6,573 nucleotides of DNA from JAJFTV01 sp964426355 (GCA_964426355.1 CAYRRA010000218.1:1-6573), one strand, 5' to 3'; positions 1-6,152 are shown, numbered from the stretch's first letter. Notes: generated from the sequence alone by a model not told the origin. Made by a program: numbers and translations.

Positions 1-383
1 TGGTTGACGGCGGAAATCACGCCAAGCGGTAAAGCAATTATCACACCCAAAAAGAGCGCAGTAACCGTTAACATCAGGGTATATGGCAATCTTTCAAAAA
101 GCATGCCCGCAACGGCTCGCTTGGCTGCAATGGAGGTACCCAGGTCTCCTTGCATCACCCTGCCGACCCAGCGGATATACTGGACCGGCAGCGGTTGATC
201 CAGTCCCCACTCACGCCGGATTTCCTCAATCTTTTCAGGAGTGATGCGGGTGGAACCGGTGATCATGCGCACAGGGTCACCTGGCGTCAGGTAAAGAATC
301 GAAAAGACGATCAATGTTGAAGCAAAAACCACAACGATGGCAACTAAAACACGCCTGAAGATGTAATTACGCATACCTGACAT
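1..383 (-). CDS. Opp/Dpp-type ABC transporter permease, N-terminal part (cut by window edge)
   Basis: This is the first 127 residues of an inner-membrane permease of the DppB/OppB/GsiC group, which forms half of the channel of peptide-type ABC importers. Visible family features are an N-terminal transmembrane helix (about residues 8-32) followed directly by TPGDP (33-37), the GLDQPLPVQY block (60-69), the QGDLGTS motif (78-84), and the ERLPYTLML segment (97-105) leading into the second helix. Full-length members are about 300-340 residues, so roughly 60% lies beyond the left edge, including the cytoplasmic EAA loop that contacts the ATPase. The start at 383 is chosen because an AAGGA (390-394) lies 6 nt upstream; Met4 is a weaker alternative. 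It lies downstream of the binding-protein gene in the same direction, so it should be part of that operon. Substrate (peptide, nickel or sugar oligomer) cannot be told from this piece. Confidence 0.93.
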   Translation of the reverse strand, partial: MSGMRNYIFRRVLVAIVVVFASTLIVFSILYLTPGDPVRMITGSTRITPEKIEEIRREWGLDQPLPVQYIRWVGRVMQGDLGTSIAAKRAVAGMLFERLPYTLMLTVTALFLGVIIALPLGVISAVN

Positions 384-468
384 TTTCAATCCTTATCAAA
401 AAAAGCTCCCCTGGATGGAAACATGAATTTGCCAATGTCTGCCTCCTGCATGGGTTCCAATTTCAAGA

Positions 469-505
469 CCCTCTCCCCAATCCATTGATCAGGGTGGGGA
501 GAGGG
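469..505 (-). other. GC-rich intercistronic hairpin between binding-protein and permease genes
   Basis: A perfect 11-bp inverted repeat, CCCTCTCCCCA (469-479) and its complement (495-505), encloses a 15-nt loop. On the minus-strand transcript no T-run follows it, so it is not a standard intrinsic terminator. Stable hairpins between a binding-protein gene and its permease genes often protect the upstream mRNA from 3' decay, as REP elements do after malE; that role here is inferred. Confidence 0.55.
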
Positions 506-520
506 CAATCCTGCTTTCAC

Positions 521-558
521 GAAAAACGAGCAAACGATCGTCCAGCAATATTGCTCGT
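521..558 (-). terminator. Candidate attenuating terminator after the binding-protein gene
   Basis: An 8-bp inverted repeat, ACGAGCAA (526-533) and TTGCTCGT (551-558), begins 17 nt past the binding-protein stop codon. Read on the minus strand it ends in a run of five T (522-526, the first belonging to the stem). The 17-nt loop contains the palindrome ACGATCGT (534-541), and the right arm overlaps the palindrome AGCAATATTGCT (544-555), so alternative folds are possible. The A/T-rich stem and short T-run suggest partial termination, which would lower permease expression relative to the binding protein. Confidence 0.45.
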
Positions 559-574
559 ATGTACTACTTTACGC

Positions 575-2164
575 TCATTCTTCGATGGTGACGTCATTAA
601 GGTAAATCAAACCGTAATTGGTGTGGTAAACCAAACCTTTCACTTCCTTTCGAACACCAGAATAGCTCAATGGCGAATAGAGCGGAACAAAGACCACATC
701 TTCAATCAGGATTTGCTGTACTTCGTTGTACTTCTCGGTACGTGCATCAAGATCCATGATATAGCGGGCTTCTTCCAGTTTGGCATCCACTGCATCGCTG
801 GCATAATGGGCATAATTGTCACCGGATAAACCGACAATATAGGTCAGGATGTCTGGATCGGGCCAGGAAGTGCGGTTCAAACCGATATCGTAATCGCCGG
901 AAAGGAAGACCTCGCGGTCAGCGCCGCCTGCGTACATATTGATCTCTACTGCAATGCCGATGGCTTCCAGTTGAGCTTTGATGACAGGACCAATCTTATC
1001 CCGGCGGACATCATCCGAGCTGTTAACCAGCGTTACTGCCAATGGCTGCCCATCTTTATCCACCACACCGTCATCATTAGTATCGCTCCAACCAGCTTCT
1101 GCCAGCATGGCTTTTGCATTTTCTACGTTGAACGCATACTGATCTTTTGCCTTTTGCTGCATTTCTTCGCTGTAGCACAGCATCGCTGGAGCCAGGTAGG
1201 AATATTGGGCTTCAACGGTGTTGTCCAGTGTCTTCAAGAGTTCATCCCGATTGATCGCCATGGATACAGCCATGCGTAGTTTGACATCATCAAAAGGCGG
1301 ACGGTAATGGTTGAAGACCACATAAGCATAACCGGGTGTCTTGGTTTCGTACACGACCACGTTGGGGTTATTTTTGAAACGCTCTACCTCGGAAACCGGC
1401 AGGTCAAGGACGATATCAACTGTACCAGCTTCTAATTCGCTGGCGCGCGTCAGGTCTTCGGGAATGAAGCGGATTTTTATCTCTTCCAGGTATGCTGGAC
1501 CTTTGTTTTCAAGAAAGGGTAGAAGGGTTTTAAAATTCTCATTGCGCGCCAGGATCATGTGCGAACCTTCCACCCATTCCTTCAAGTAGAAAGGTCCACT
1601 GCCTATGGGGGTGCGTCCAAAAGCTTCATCGCCAATTTTTCCTGCTTCAGCAGCGTCCCAGGGAGAACCATAATCGGACGCGAGAACCGCCATCATGAAG
1701 GCTGGAGAAACTGAGTTTTTCGTTTCCAGGGTGGTCTCATCGATCACATTCATCTCGACGATCGGTTCCAGATCGGCGGCGTATGGGCTGATCTCTTTGT
1801 AGCGTTCCCAGGAATCCTTCAGCGCCTGTGCGTCCAATGGATCGCCATTTGAATAAGTGTAACCCTCTGGCAGGTGCCAGGTGATGATCAAGCCGTCATC
1901 GCTGATCTCCCATGAGGTTGCCAGGTCCGGCACCAGTTCAGACATGTCCAGGCTAAACATGAGCAATGGCTGGCTGATCATATAATGCGGCAAGGTGGTC
2001 CAGTTTGCCTGCTGCGAGTCCAGGTTTGGTGGTTCATCAACCTGGGCGATAATGAGTTGTTTACGTCCTTCTTCTGCTGCGCCAGTACCTGGCTGGCAGG
2101 CTGACGTGATGAGGATCACGAGCACAAGGCTAACAAGAACGAGAATATGGTATCTGGATTTCAT
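575..2164 (-). CDS. Family 5 extracellular solute-binding lipoprotein (peptide/nickel-type ABC importer)
   Basis: A 529-residue substrate-binding protein of the SBP_bac_5 (DppA/OppA/NikA) family. It captures substrate outside the membrane and hands it to the permeases. The N-terminus has a signal peptide (Lys3-Arg4 ahead of a hydrophobic stretch, 7-20) ending in ITSAC, with Cys23 as the probable lipidation site; the -3 Thr makes this a non-ideal lipobox. Family landmarks are LVPDLATSWEISDDG (77-91), the NGDPLDA block (106-112), PIGSGPFYLKEW (186-197), PPFDDVKLRMAVSMAINRDE (289-308) and the C-terminal TNYGLIYLND (515-524). The loop DTNDDGVVDKDG (361-372) is Asp-rich and resembles a calcium-binding loop, as seen in other members. 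Length is normal for the family. The start is backed by AAGGAG (2171-2176), 6 nt upstream. The permease follows after a hairpin-bearing gap. Peptides are the usual ligand of this family, but the true ligand cannot be read from sequence. Confidence 0.95.
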   Translation of the reverse strand: MKSRYHILVLVSLVLVILITSACQPGTGAAEEGRKQLIIAQVDEPPNLDSQQANWTTLPHYMISQPLLMFSLDMSELVPDLATSWEISDDGLIITWHLPEGYTYSNGDPLDAQALKDSWERYKEISPYAADLEPIVEMNVIDETTLETKNSVSPAFMMAVLASDYGSPWDAAEAGKIGDEAFGRTPIGSGPFYLKEWVEGSHMILARNENFKTLLPFLENKGPAYLEEIKIRFIPEDLTRASELEAGTVDIVLDLPVSEVERFKNNPNVVVYETKTPGYAYVVFNHYRPPFDDVKLRMAVSMAINRDELLKTLDNTVEAQYSYLAPAMLCYSEEMQQKAKDQYAFNVENAKAMLAEAGWSDTNDDGVVDKDGQPLAVTLVNSSDDVRRDKIGPVIKAQLEAIGIAVEINMYAGGADREVFLSGDYDIGLNRTSWPDPDILTYIVGLSGDNYAHYASDAVDAKLEEARYIMDLDARTEKYNEVQQILIEDVVFVPLYSPLSYSGVRKEVKGLVYHTNYGLIYLNDVTIEE

Positions 2165-2191
2165 TCTTTTCTCCTTAAAATTAGATAACCA

Positions 2192-2220
2192 ATTAGCATG
2201 GAAACAACAAATCGTTTCAA
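2192..2220 (-). promoter_or_regulatory. Possible sigma-70-type promoter and small inverted repeat ahead of the binding-protein gene
   Basis: On the minus strand TTGAAA (2215-2220) and GCTAAT (2192-2197) are 17 nt apart, matching the -35 and -10 consensus at 5/6 and 4/6. Transcription would begin near 2185, giving a leader of about 20 nt. The inverted repeat GAAAC (2201-2205) and GTTTC (2214-2218) with an 8-nt gap overlaps the spacer and -35 and could be an operator. The match is modest for an A/T-rich spacer. Confidence 0.25.
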
Positions 2221-2483
2221 CAGTTTTCTTCCAGGTTTATTCCTCCTTTCCAATAAAGTGTTTCTGTGTCTTGCTTGATGAGCTTTTCACCATATTTTTA
2301 CATACAGTTAAGCAAGACCATTGCAGCGATGGAAATCGGCAACAAGTATTCATGTGCGATGAGGTATTAGACAAAAAGTTATAATGGATGATAAGATGAT
2401 CGAATTTTTCGTGCCAAACCAGACAAAGATCACCCGTTAATGGGATTTTATTGCCATAACTTTTTTTTATCACAAGTATGTCT

Positions 2484-2498
2484 ATTCGTCAAACGAAT
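2484..2498. promoter_or_regulatory. Small perfect palindrome, possible operator
   Basis: ATTCGT and ACGAAT are exact complements separated by CAA. The site is in the middle of the divergent spacer, where a dimeric regulator of either flanking gene could bind. A GCCTGTTTTT tract follows on the plus strand, but the 6-bp A/T-rich stem is too weak for a terminator and no gene lies upstream of it. The site is short enough to occur by chance. Confidence 0.25.
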
Positions 2499-2595
2499 GA
2501 GCCTGTTTTTATAGAGTGATCGGTGATCCAAGCAGAACCAGGCAGTCTATCTAAAATAAACACTGGAACTTTACGGAGTTGTTAGGCATTTTTTA

Positions 2596-2623
2596 TTGAA
2601 CGCCCCATGATTTCATGTAAAAT
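2596..2623 (+). promoter_or_regulatory. Candidate sigma-70-type promoter for the duplicated-domain lipoprotein
   Basis: TTGAAC (2596-2601) and TAAAAT (2618-2623) are 16 nt apart, matching -35 at 4/6 and -10 at 5/6. Transcription would begin near 2630, leaving a leader of about 85 nt before the ATG at 2717. It is the best pair I found upstream of this gene, but in A/T-rich DNA such matches are common. Confidence 0.35.
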
Positions 2624-2716
2624 TTTAGATTATCAGGAGTTTCCTCTGTCGTTCTTTTCCAATATTCGCCGTTTAATTCAGTCATTCACACCAGATTTTT
2701 AACAGGAGTAATCAAA

Positions 2717-3811
2717 ATGCGTATCAAGTTGTTGATGATTCTAATCAGCATCATCGTCCTGGTTTTCTTGACGCAATGTAGCGCGCCACCGCCGGAGTCA
2801 ACGCAGGCGGAGGTTGAAACTCAGCCCGAACCCGCACAGGAACAACCCACCGCCGTCAGCGAACCTACAGAAGCGCTGCCAACTGCCACGAGCGAGCCAG
2901 CCATGGTACCCACCGAGGTGCCGCCCACGCCAGAGCCGGTCGTCACCCAAAACTGGTCGTCCCATTCCTCATCGGGAACCGAACTGAGCTTTGGTCACCC
3001 TGGTGATTGGATCGGACCGGCTAACCTGCCTTTTGGTGAAGGGGTGTATGTCAAAGACCCCGAGCAGGATATTGGTATGGTCATTCAACTGGAACTCAGC
3101 GGTGACCCGGCACAACTGCTGGCTGAATGGGGCGAAAGCGATATCGCCATCACCGGACTGGTCAGCTTTACCCCCGAAACCTGGGAAGATGGCGAACCCG
3201 TAACCATTTCGCGCATCGAAACCCCCACGCGCATCGCTCACGGGGGCGGTCTGACGGCACAAACCACTTTCGTCCGCCGCCCGCAGGATGTGATGCAATT
3301 CCTCTGGTACGCGCCCGATGAAAAATGGGACGAGATGGACGAGGTGTTTACAAGACTTCTCGATTCTTTAGAAATCTGGCAAAAACACATCGAGCTGGGT
3401 CTGCATACCATGTTTCTGCACGACTGGGCTGCACCAACCCGTCCGCCGGATGCAAACGGGCTCTGGTTCCATTCCGCCGATGACAGCAGCGGCATGGTTC
3501 TCTCCATCATGGATATTGCCGACCCAATGGAACTGTTGGCAGCCTGGCAGGTGGATGAGCTGGCTGTGATAAACCTCACCGAGTGCGATACACCGCAGCC
3601 GGGCGAGCGCATGAAGGGTCTCGCCGGAAGCTGGGAATCGATGCGCGGTGAATGTAAAAACGCCGCAGGCGTGCTGACCACCTACCAGGTGTCATTCCTG
3701 CCGGACAAAGACCGCGTTTTAGAAATGGTGGTCTATTCGCCCAGCGAGGATTGGGAATATGCCACATCGATCTTTGGCATCATGCAGGAAATGCTCATCG
3801 ATCTGCGTTGA
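2717..3811 (+). CDS. Lipoprotein of unknown function with two tandem copies of one domain
   Basis: A 364-residue predicted surface lipoprotein. The signal peptide (1-20) ends in the lipobox LTQC with Cys21. Residues 22-78 form a low-complexity Pro/Glu/Thr/Ala linker that would lift the folded part off the membrane. The rest appears to be two diverged copies of a domain of about 140 residues. GMVIQLELSGDPAQLLAEW (120-138) aligns with GMVLSIMDIADPMELLAAW (259-277), 9 of 19 identical at a period of 139. GDWIGP (96-101) matches HDWAAP (235-240), and WYAPDEKW (197-204) matches VYSPSEDW (339-346). Copy 2 has a Cys pair (290, 313) absent from copy 1. The pattern recalls PsbP/Mog1-like (DUF1795-type) alpha-beta domains, but this is a guess and no catalytic motif is visible. 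AGGAG (2704-2708), 8 nt ahead of the ATG, fixes the start. It seems to be transcribed alone, divergently from the transporter. No specific function can be assigned. Confidence 0.88.
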   Translation: MRIKLLMILISIIVLVFLTQCSAPPPESTQAEVETQPEPAQEQPTAVSEPTEALPTATSEPAMVPTEVPPTPEPVVTQNWSSHSSSGTELSFGHPGDWIGPANLPFGEGVYVKDPEQDIGMVIQLELSGDPAQLLAEWGESDIAITGLVSFTPETWEDGEPVTISRIETPTRIAHGGGLTAQTTFVRRPQDVMQFLWYAPDEKWDEMDEVFTRLLDSLEIWQKHIELGLHTMFLHDWAAPTRPPDANGLWFHSADDSSGMVLSIMDIADPMELLAAWQVDELAVINLTECDTPQPGERMKGLAGSWESMRGECKNAAGVLTTYQVSFLPDKDRVLEMVVYSPSEDWEYATSIFGIMQEMLIDLR

Positions 3812-3842
3812 TTAATAAGGAGATTTATTCCTTGATGAGTAA

Positions 3843-3884
3843 TGATGGGTAATAAGTGATTCGTGATGGGTAATTTGTGATGGG
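3843..3884 (+). repeat. Degenerate tandem repeat of TGATGGG(TAAT)
   Basis: TGATGGGTAAT occurs at 3843-3853 and 3864-3874 (period 21), with a shortened TGATGGG at 3878-3884 and related GTGAT/GTAAT words between. The tract begins about 30 nt after the lipoprotein stop codon and runs into the 12-bp hairpin. An inverted near-copy of GTGATGGGTAAT lies at 4183-4194, and another TGATGGGT at 4170-4177. Confidence 0.6.
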
Positions 3885-3913
3885 AGGGAGCAGGCATGAG
3901 ACCTGCTCCCTCC
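3883..3913. repeat. Perfect 12-bp stem hairpin after the lipoprotein gene
   Basis: GGAGGGAGCAGG (3883-3894) and its exact complement (3902-3913) enclose a 7-nt loop. It is the most stable simple hairpin in the window. Only two T follow on the plus strand, so it is a weak candidate as an intrinsic terminator, but it could form the 3' end of the lipoprotein mRNA through processing. It also fits as an arm of a dispersed repeat element. Confidence 0.6.
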
Positions 3914-3916
3914 TTA

Positions 3917-3929
3917 GCCCCGAAGGGGC
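3917..3929. repeat. GCCCC/GGGGC hairpin with 3-nt loop
   Basis: GCCCC (3917-3921) and GGGGC (3925-3929) flank GAA, four bases after the 12-bp hairpin. Read on the minus strand the loop can also form a C(UUCG)G tetraloop, a very stable RNA turn. Together with the preceding hairpin this gives two stacked stems within 47 nt. Confidence 0.5.
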
Positions 3930-3940
3930 GCTGTTTGTCA

Positions 3941-4099
3941 GCCGGAAGGATTTATCCTCCGGCGGATGAAGATGGATCTCTAACGATTTGGGATAAGCTC
4001 CTCTCTTCCACGCCGTGGGATCAATCCACATCGCTGAGGGATAAATCCACTCTTGTGGATAAATCCCCCAGCTAACGGACAACGCCGGATAAATCCGGC
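3941..4099. repeat. Cluster of GGATAAATCC palindromic repeats
   Basis: Five copies or close variants of a self-complementary decamer lie within 160 nt: GGATTTATCC (3948-3957), GGATCAATCC (4018-4027), and GGATAAATCC (4039-4048, 4057-4066, 4087-4096). The first and last have GCCGG-type flanks forming hairpins (3941-3963 with one bulged A; 4084-4099 perfect). A looser relative, GGATAAGCTCC, is at 3991-4001. Spacing is irregular and there are no uniform spacers, so it is not CRISPR. It resembles a REP or BIME-like cluster of dispersed palindromes. The stretch also leaves a 97-codon minus-strand frame open (3825-4118) whose predicted peptide shows repeated I-Y-P words, which I attribute to the repeats and not to a gene. 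Confidence 0.65.
4033..4072. repeat. Nested 40-nt hairpin made from two repeat copies
   Basis: The outer arms GCTG (4033-4036) and CAGC (4069-4072) pair. After one A/C mismatch GGGAT (4038-4042) pairs with ATCCC (4063-4067). After a symmetric AA/AA internal loop ATCCAC (4045-4050) pairs with GTGGAT (4055-4060) around the loop TCTT. This makes 15 pairs with mirror-symmetric defects, formed from the two central GGATAAATCC copies. Immediately downstream are the perfect hairpin at 4084-4099 and CTGAG/CTCAG (4105-4115). Confidence 0.6.
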
Positions 4100-4270
4100 T
4101 ATCTCTGAGACTCAGCAACCTGCCACAACTTCAGGGAAAACTAATGCCCCCGCCCACAACCCCGCGTCATGATGGGTGCCCGATTACCAATCACCTGTCA
4201 CAACTCACAAAGCCAATCGTGTCACCTGGCTACTTTTCTCTATTCTCATTTCTCCTCTCTCCCTCCATAC

Positions 4271-4297
4271 AAAAAGGCTGCCTTTTCAGACAGCCTT
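4271..4297 (-). terminator. Intrinsic terminator of the DUF4097-DUF6249 operon
   Basis: On the minus strand a 9-bp stem (4289-4297 with 4274-4282, one G-T wobble) closes a TGAAAA loop and runs into five T (4271-4275, the first two in the stem). It sits 77 nt beyond the stop codon of the membrane-protein gene, the right place and orientation to end the operon. Confidence 0.8.
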
Positions 4298-4374
4298 CAG
4301 TTCAGCAGGAAGGGGATTGTGTCCAGTTTGAAACCCCCGTGCCCTATAGCGGGCATCCCTGTCCCCTGCCAGGA

Positions 4375-4812
4375 TTATTTTCCGTCTTCTTCTTTTACCT
4401 CATCATCCAGCCCGGCAAACACCTCGTTTTCCTGCTCCTTTGCCTGTTTCGCCTTGCGGGCATGGGTTACCAGGTAGATGACAATCAACGCCATTCCGAA
4501 GAACGCCGGGATCAACCCGATCAGCATCCACGGACCAAAGTACAGCGGAAAACCGCCTTTGATCACAAATCCCAGCGGGTAAAGACCCAGGCACAGCGCT
4601 ACCCCCAGCGCAGCAATCACGATACCCCAACGCAGCGCATCTTTTCCGTTGCGCGTTTCCGGCAGCATGGGTACAAGCCCCTTTTCGACCATCGCAACCG
4701 TCTCTTTGTGGCTCAGCCAGCGGCGGTATGAAAGAAAAGCAAAAGGGATTCCTAATACAATCGTCAGCATCATACCAGCCGTACAGATTAATGCGATCAA
4801 TGTTCCGTCCAT
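4375..4812 (-). CDS. Three-helix membrane protein resembling DUF6249
   Basis: A 145-residue integral membrane protein. The first hydrophobic helix (about 5-28) leads into a basic cytoplasmic loop SYRRWLSHKETVAMVEKGLVP (28-48). Two further helices follow (about 62-85 and 92-117), then a highly charged tail (118-145) rich in Lys and Glu. The short layout, with the 'R/K-x-x-x-MVEKG' loop after helix 1 and a 'R-x-G-I-V-I-A-A-L-G' helix 2, matches my memory of the DUF6249 family, which is often found beside RNA polymerase sigma factors. No biochemical role is known to me. AGGAG (4818-4822), 5 nt ahead of the ATG, overlaps the stop codon of the upstream gene (TAGGAG), with only 8 nt between the two reading frames, so translation is probably coupled. 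A role in the envelope response directed by the neighbouring sigma factor is inferred from this arrangement. Confidence 0.85.
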   Translation of the reverse strand: MDGTLIALICTAGMMLTIVLGIPFAFLSYRRWLSHKETVAMVEKGLVPMLPETRNGKDALRWGIVIAALGVALCLGLYPLGFVIKGGFPLYFGPWMLIGLIPAFFGMALIVIYLVTHARKAKQAKEQENEVFAGLDDEVKEEDGK

Positions 4813-4820
4813 TTTTTCTC

Positions 4821-6152
4821 CTATTCGTTATCTGCGAGCGCAGAAATGATGATATTTCCGTTTTGTGTTTTTAAGGTCAACAGTGGTCCGCCGGCGTTAA
4901 TCGTTCCGGTCATTTTTGTCTCGCTCAGGTCACCCTTCACCGTAACAGGCAGTTCCGTCTGAACTTTTCCAAACTCAGTTTGCAGCAAGATATCCAGGTT
5001 CACATCGGCAGGGATGGATAAATTGATATCACCAAAACTGGTCTCTGCTATGTGAGTGCTATCCGGATCGAGCGTGCCGCTAAAACGAATCGAGCCGTTA
5101 CCGGCGTGCAAATCCAGGCGGGCATCGACAGCCTCCGTCACCTTAATGCTGCCAAAGTCTGAGCGCAGGTCAAGCACACCCTGCGCCCCACCCAGGGTAA
5201 TATCCCCATTTTGAACCGTGATGGTATAATTCGCTGCTTCCACATCCACCACAGTTGCCGCCTGAAAACCAGTGCGGATGGTCAGGTCACCGGAAAACGC
5301 GCCATTGCGCAGATCAACCTTGCCGTTACTCGAATCGGCATTCAAACTGGCACCCTCAAGCTGCGAAAACTTGATTGTACCAAATTCTGTATCCAACCTG
5401 ATCTCGCCCGACGCTTTGAGTATCTCGCCGGTCAGATCGCCGTTGGTGTTGGATAGGTCAATCGTCTTTGCTTCCACATCCTCAATGTCGATCGATCCAA
5501 AGGAAGATTTGACCTCCACGTTGCCATCGGGTGCGTTGACACGATGGATGATCACATCGCCGTTGGTGTTTTTCACAACCACCCCACCGCGCACATCTTC
5601 CACGCTCACCTTGCCAAAATCTGTTTCCAGGTTGATCTCACCCGAAACGTTGGACACCTTGATGGCGCCAAAGCTGGTCTTGATGTTCAATTCTGTCCCG
5701 GTTGGCACGTGGATGGTGAAATCGATCTTGTCTATGCCGCCAGAACTGGAAAGATAGCTCGTTCGAGACGAGATGCTGTAATCGATGATCAGCTTTCCGG
5801 ACGTTTCCGTGAAGCTCGCCTGAAGAGCTTCGGCTGCTTCCCGAGCTTCTTCATCTGTGGCTCGCCAGGCAGTCTTGACCATCTGAACCTCAATTTCACC
5901 GCCGGTTTCACTGCCGATAATCGTCACGTTCCCGGCGCTGGATGTCAGCTCCAATTCGGTGCCTTCCTCCACCTCGATGGTCTTCGCTTCCGTCACCTTT
6001 GCAGAGATATCCTGCGGACGCAGCAAACCCCAATCAAAGTTGCTCTTGCGCAGGTAAGTCAGCGAGCCCACCGCAGTGAGCGCGCACAATCCCATCACGA
6101 TCAAAAGGGCAGCACCGACCACAAGAATGATCGGCAAATTTTTCTTTTTCAT
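4821..6152 (-). CDS. Membrane-anchored DUF4097-family beta-helix protein
   Basis: A 443-residue protein with a basic N-terminus and one hydrophobic segment (6-33), predicted to anchor it in the membrane with the rest outside. Residues 55-160 form the start of a DUF4097-type (putative adhesin) region. From 155 to 435 the chain is built of short beta strands with a turn about every 18-21 residues, mostly alternating Phe-Gly and Asn-Gly: FG at 161, 179, 218, 257, 333, 373, 394 and NG at 197, 237, 276, 315, 352, 431. This is the mark of a parallel beta-helix with stacked turns. The turn expected near 295 is degenerate (TGF), so one rung has decayed. Cys23 lacks a lipobox context. CTCC (6163-6166), the complement of GGAG, lies 10 nt ahead of the ATG. 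DUF4097 proteins occur in envelope-stress loci (for example LiaG in Firmicutes), but their activity is not established. A good ECF-type promoter lies just upstream. Confidence 0.9.
   Translation of the reverse strand: MKKKNLPIILVVGAALLIVMGLCALTAVGSLTYLRKSNFDWGLLRPQDISAKVTEAKTIEVEEGTELELTSSAGNVTIIGSETGGEIEVQMVKTAWRATDEEAREAAEALQASFTETSGKLIIDYSISSRTSYLSSSGGIDKIDFTIHVPTGTELNIKTSFGAIKVSNVSGEINLETDFGKVSVEDVRGGVVVKNTNGDVIIHRVNAPDGNVEVKSSFGSIDIEDVEAKTIDLSNTNGDLTGEILKASGEIRLDTEFGTIKFSQLEGASLNADSSNGKVDLRNGAFSGDLTIRTGFQAATVVDVEAANYTITVQNGDITLGGAQGVLDLRSDFGSIKVTEAVDARLDLHAGNGSIRFSGTLDPDSTHIAETSFGDINLSIPADVNLDILLQTEFGKVQTELPVTVKGDLSETKMTGTINAGGPLLTLKTQNGNIIISALADNE

Larger units (their letters stand above)
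2165..2716. other. 552-nt divergent intergenic region without a convincing gene
   Basis: An A/T-rich spacer between the minus-strand transporter operon and the plus-strand lipoprotein gene. A 79-codon minus-strand reading frame (2237-2473) is present, but it starts with GTG, lacks a ribosome-binding site and has no recognisable pattern, so I treat the region as non-coding. Besides the two candidate promoters listed separately it holds the GTGATC direct repeat at 2517-2528, a T8 run at 2461-2468, and a small palindrome at 2484-2498. The length suggests regulation of one or both flanking genes, but no known regulator site was recognised. Confidence 0.6.
3863..4194. other. Possible inverted-repeat-bounded repeat element in the gene-free stretch
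   Basis: GTGATGGGTAAT (3863-3874) recurs in inverted orientation as ATTACCAATCAC (4183-4194), with one mismatch in 12. These lie at the two ends of the hairpin-rich stretch, giving about 332 nt with short terminal inverted repeats and no transposase. That is the outline of a MITE-like or composite dispersed repeat, but the arms are short, no target-site duplication was established, and the words belong to a locally common repeat family. The remaining gene-free DNA to 4374 holds a pyrimidine-rich tract (about 4231-4266) and the terminator described separately. Confidence 0.3.

Noticed and set aside
2380..2385. Perfect TATAAT on the plus strand as the lipoprotein promoter
   Set aside because: No -35-like hexamer lies 15-19 nt upstream, and it would give a leader of over 300 nt; the pair at 2596-2623 is better.
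2237..2473. 79-codon minus-strand frame in the divergent spacer
   Set aside because: GTG start without Shine-Dalgarno, low-complexity Ser/Lys/Cys composition, no recognisable family; A/T-rich non-coding DNA is the simpler reading.
3941..4099. CRISPR array
   Set aside because: The repeats are only 10 nt, palindromic and irregularly spaced, with no uniform spacers and no cas genes.
3825..4118. 97-codon minus-strand open frame over the repeat block, with repeated I-Y-P words in its translation
   Set aside because: The periodic peptide comes directly from the palindromic repeats. It starts at TTG with no convincing ribosome-binding site and covers the hairpins and tandem repeats.
4340..4355. 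TGCCC/GGGCA hairpin 20 nt after the membrane-protein stop as the operon terminator
   Set aside because: Only a 5-bp stem and no T-run on the minus strand; the hairpin at 4271-4297 fits far better.
4144..4731. 195-codon plus-strand open frame
   Set aside because: It runs across the operon terminator and then antisense to the three-helix membrane protein; composition is not protein-like and no ribosome-binding site is seen.
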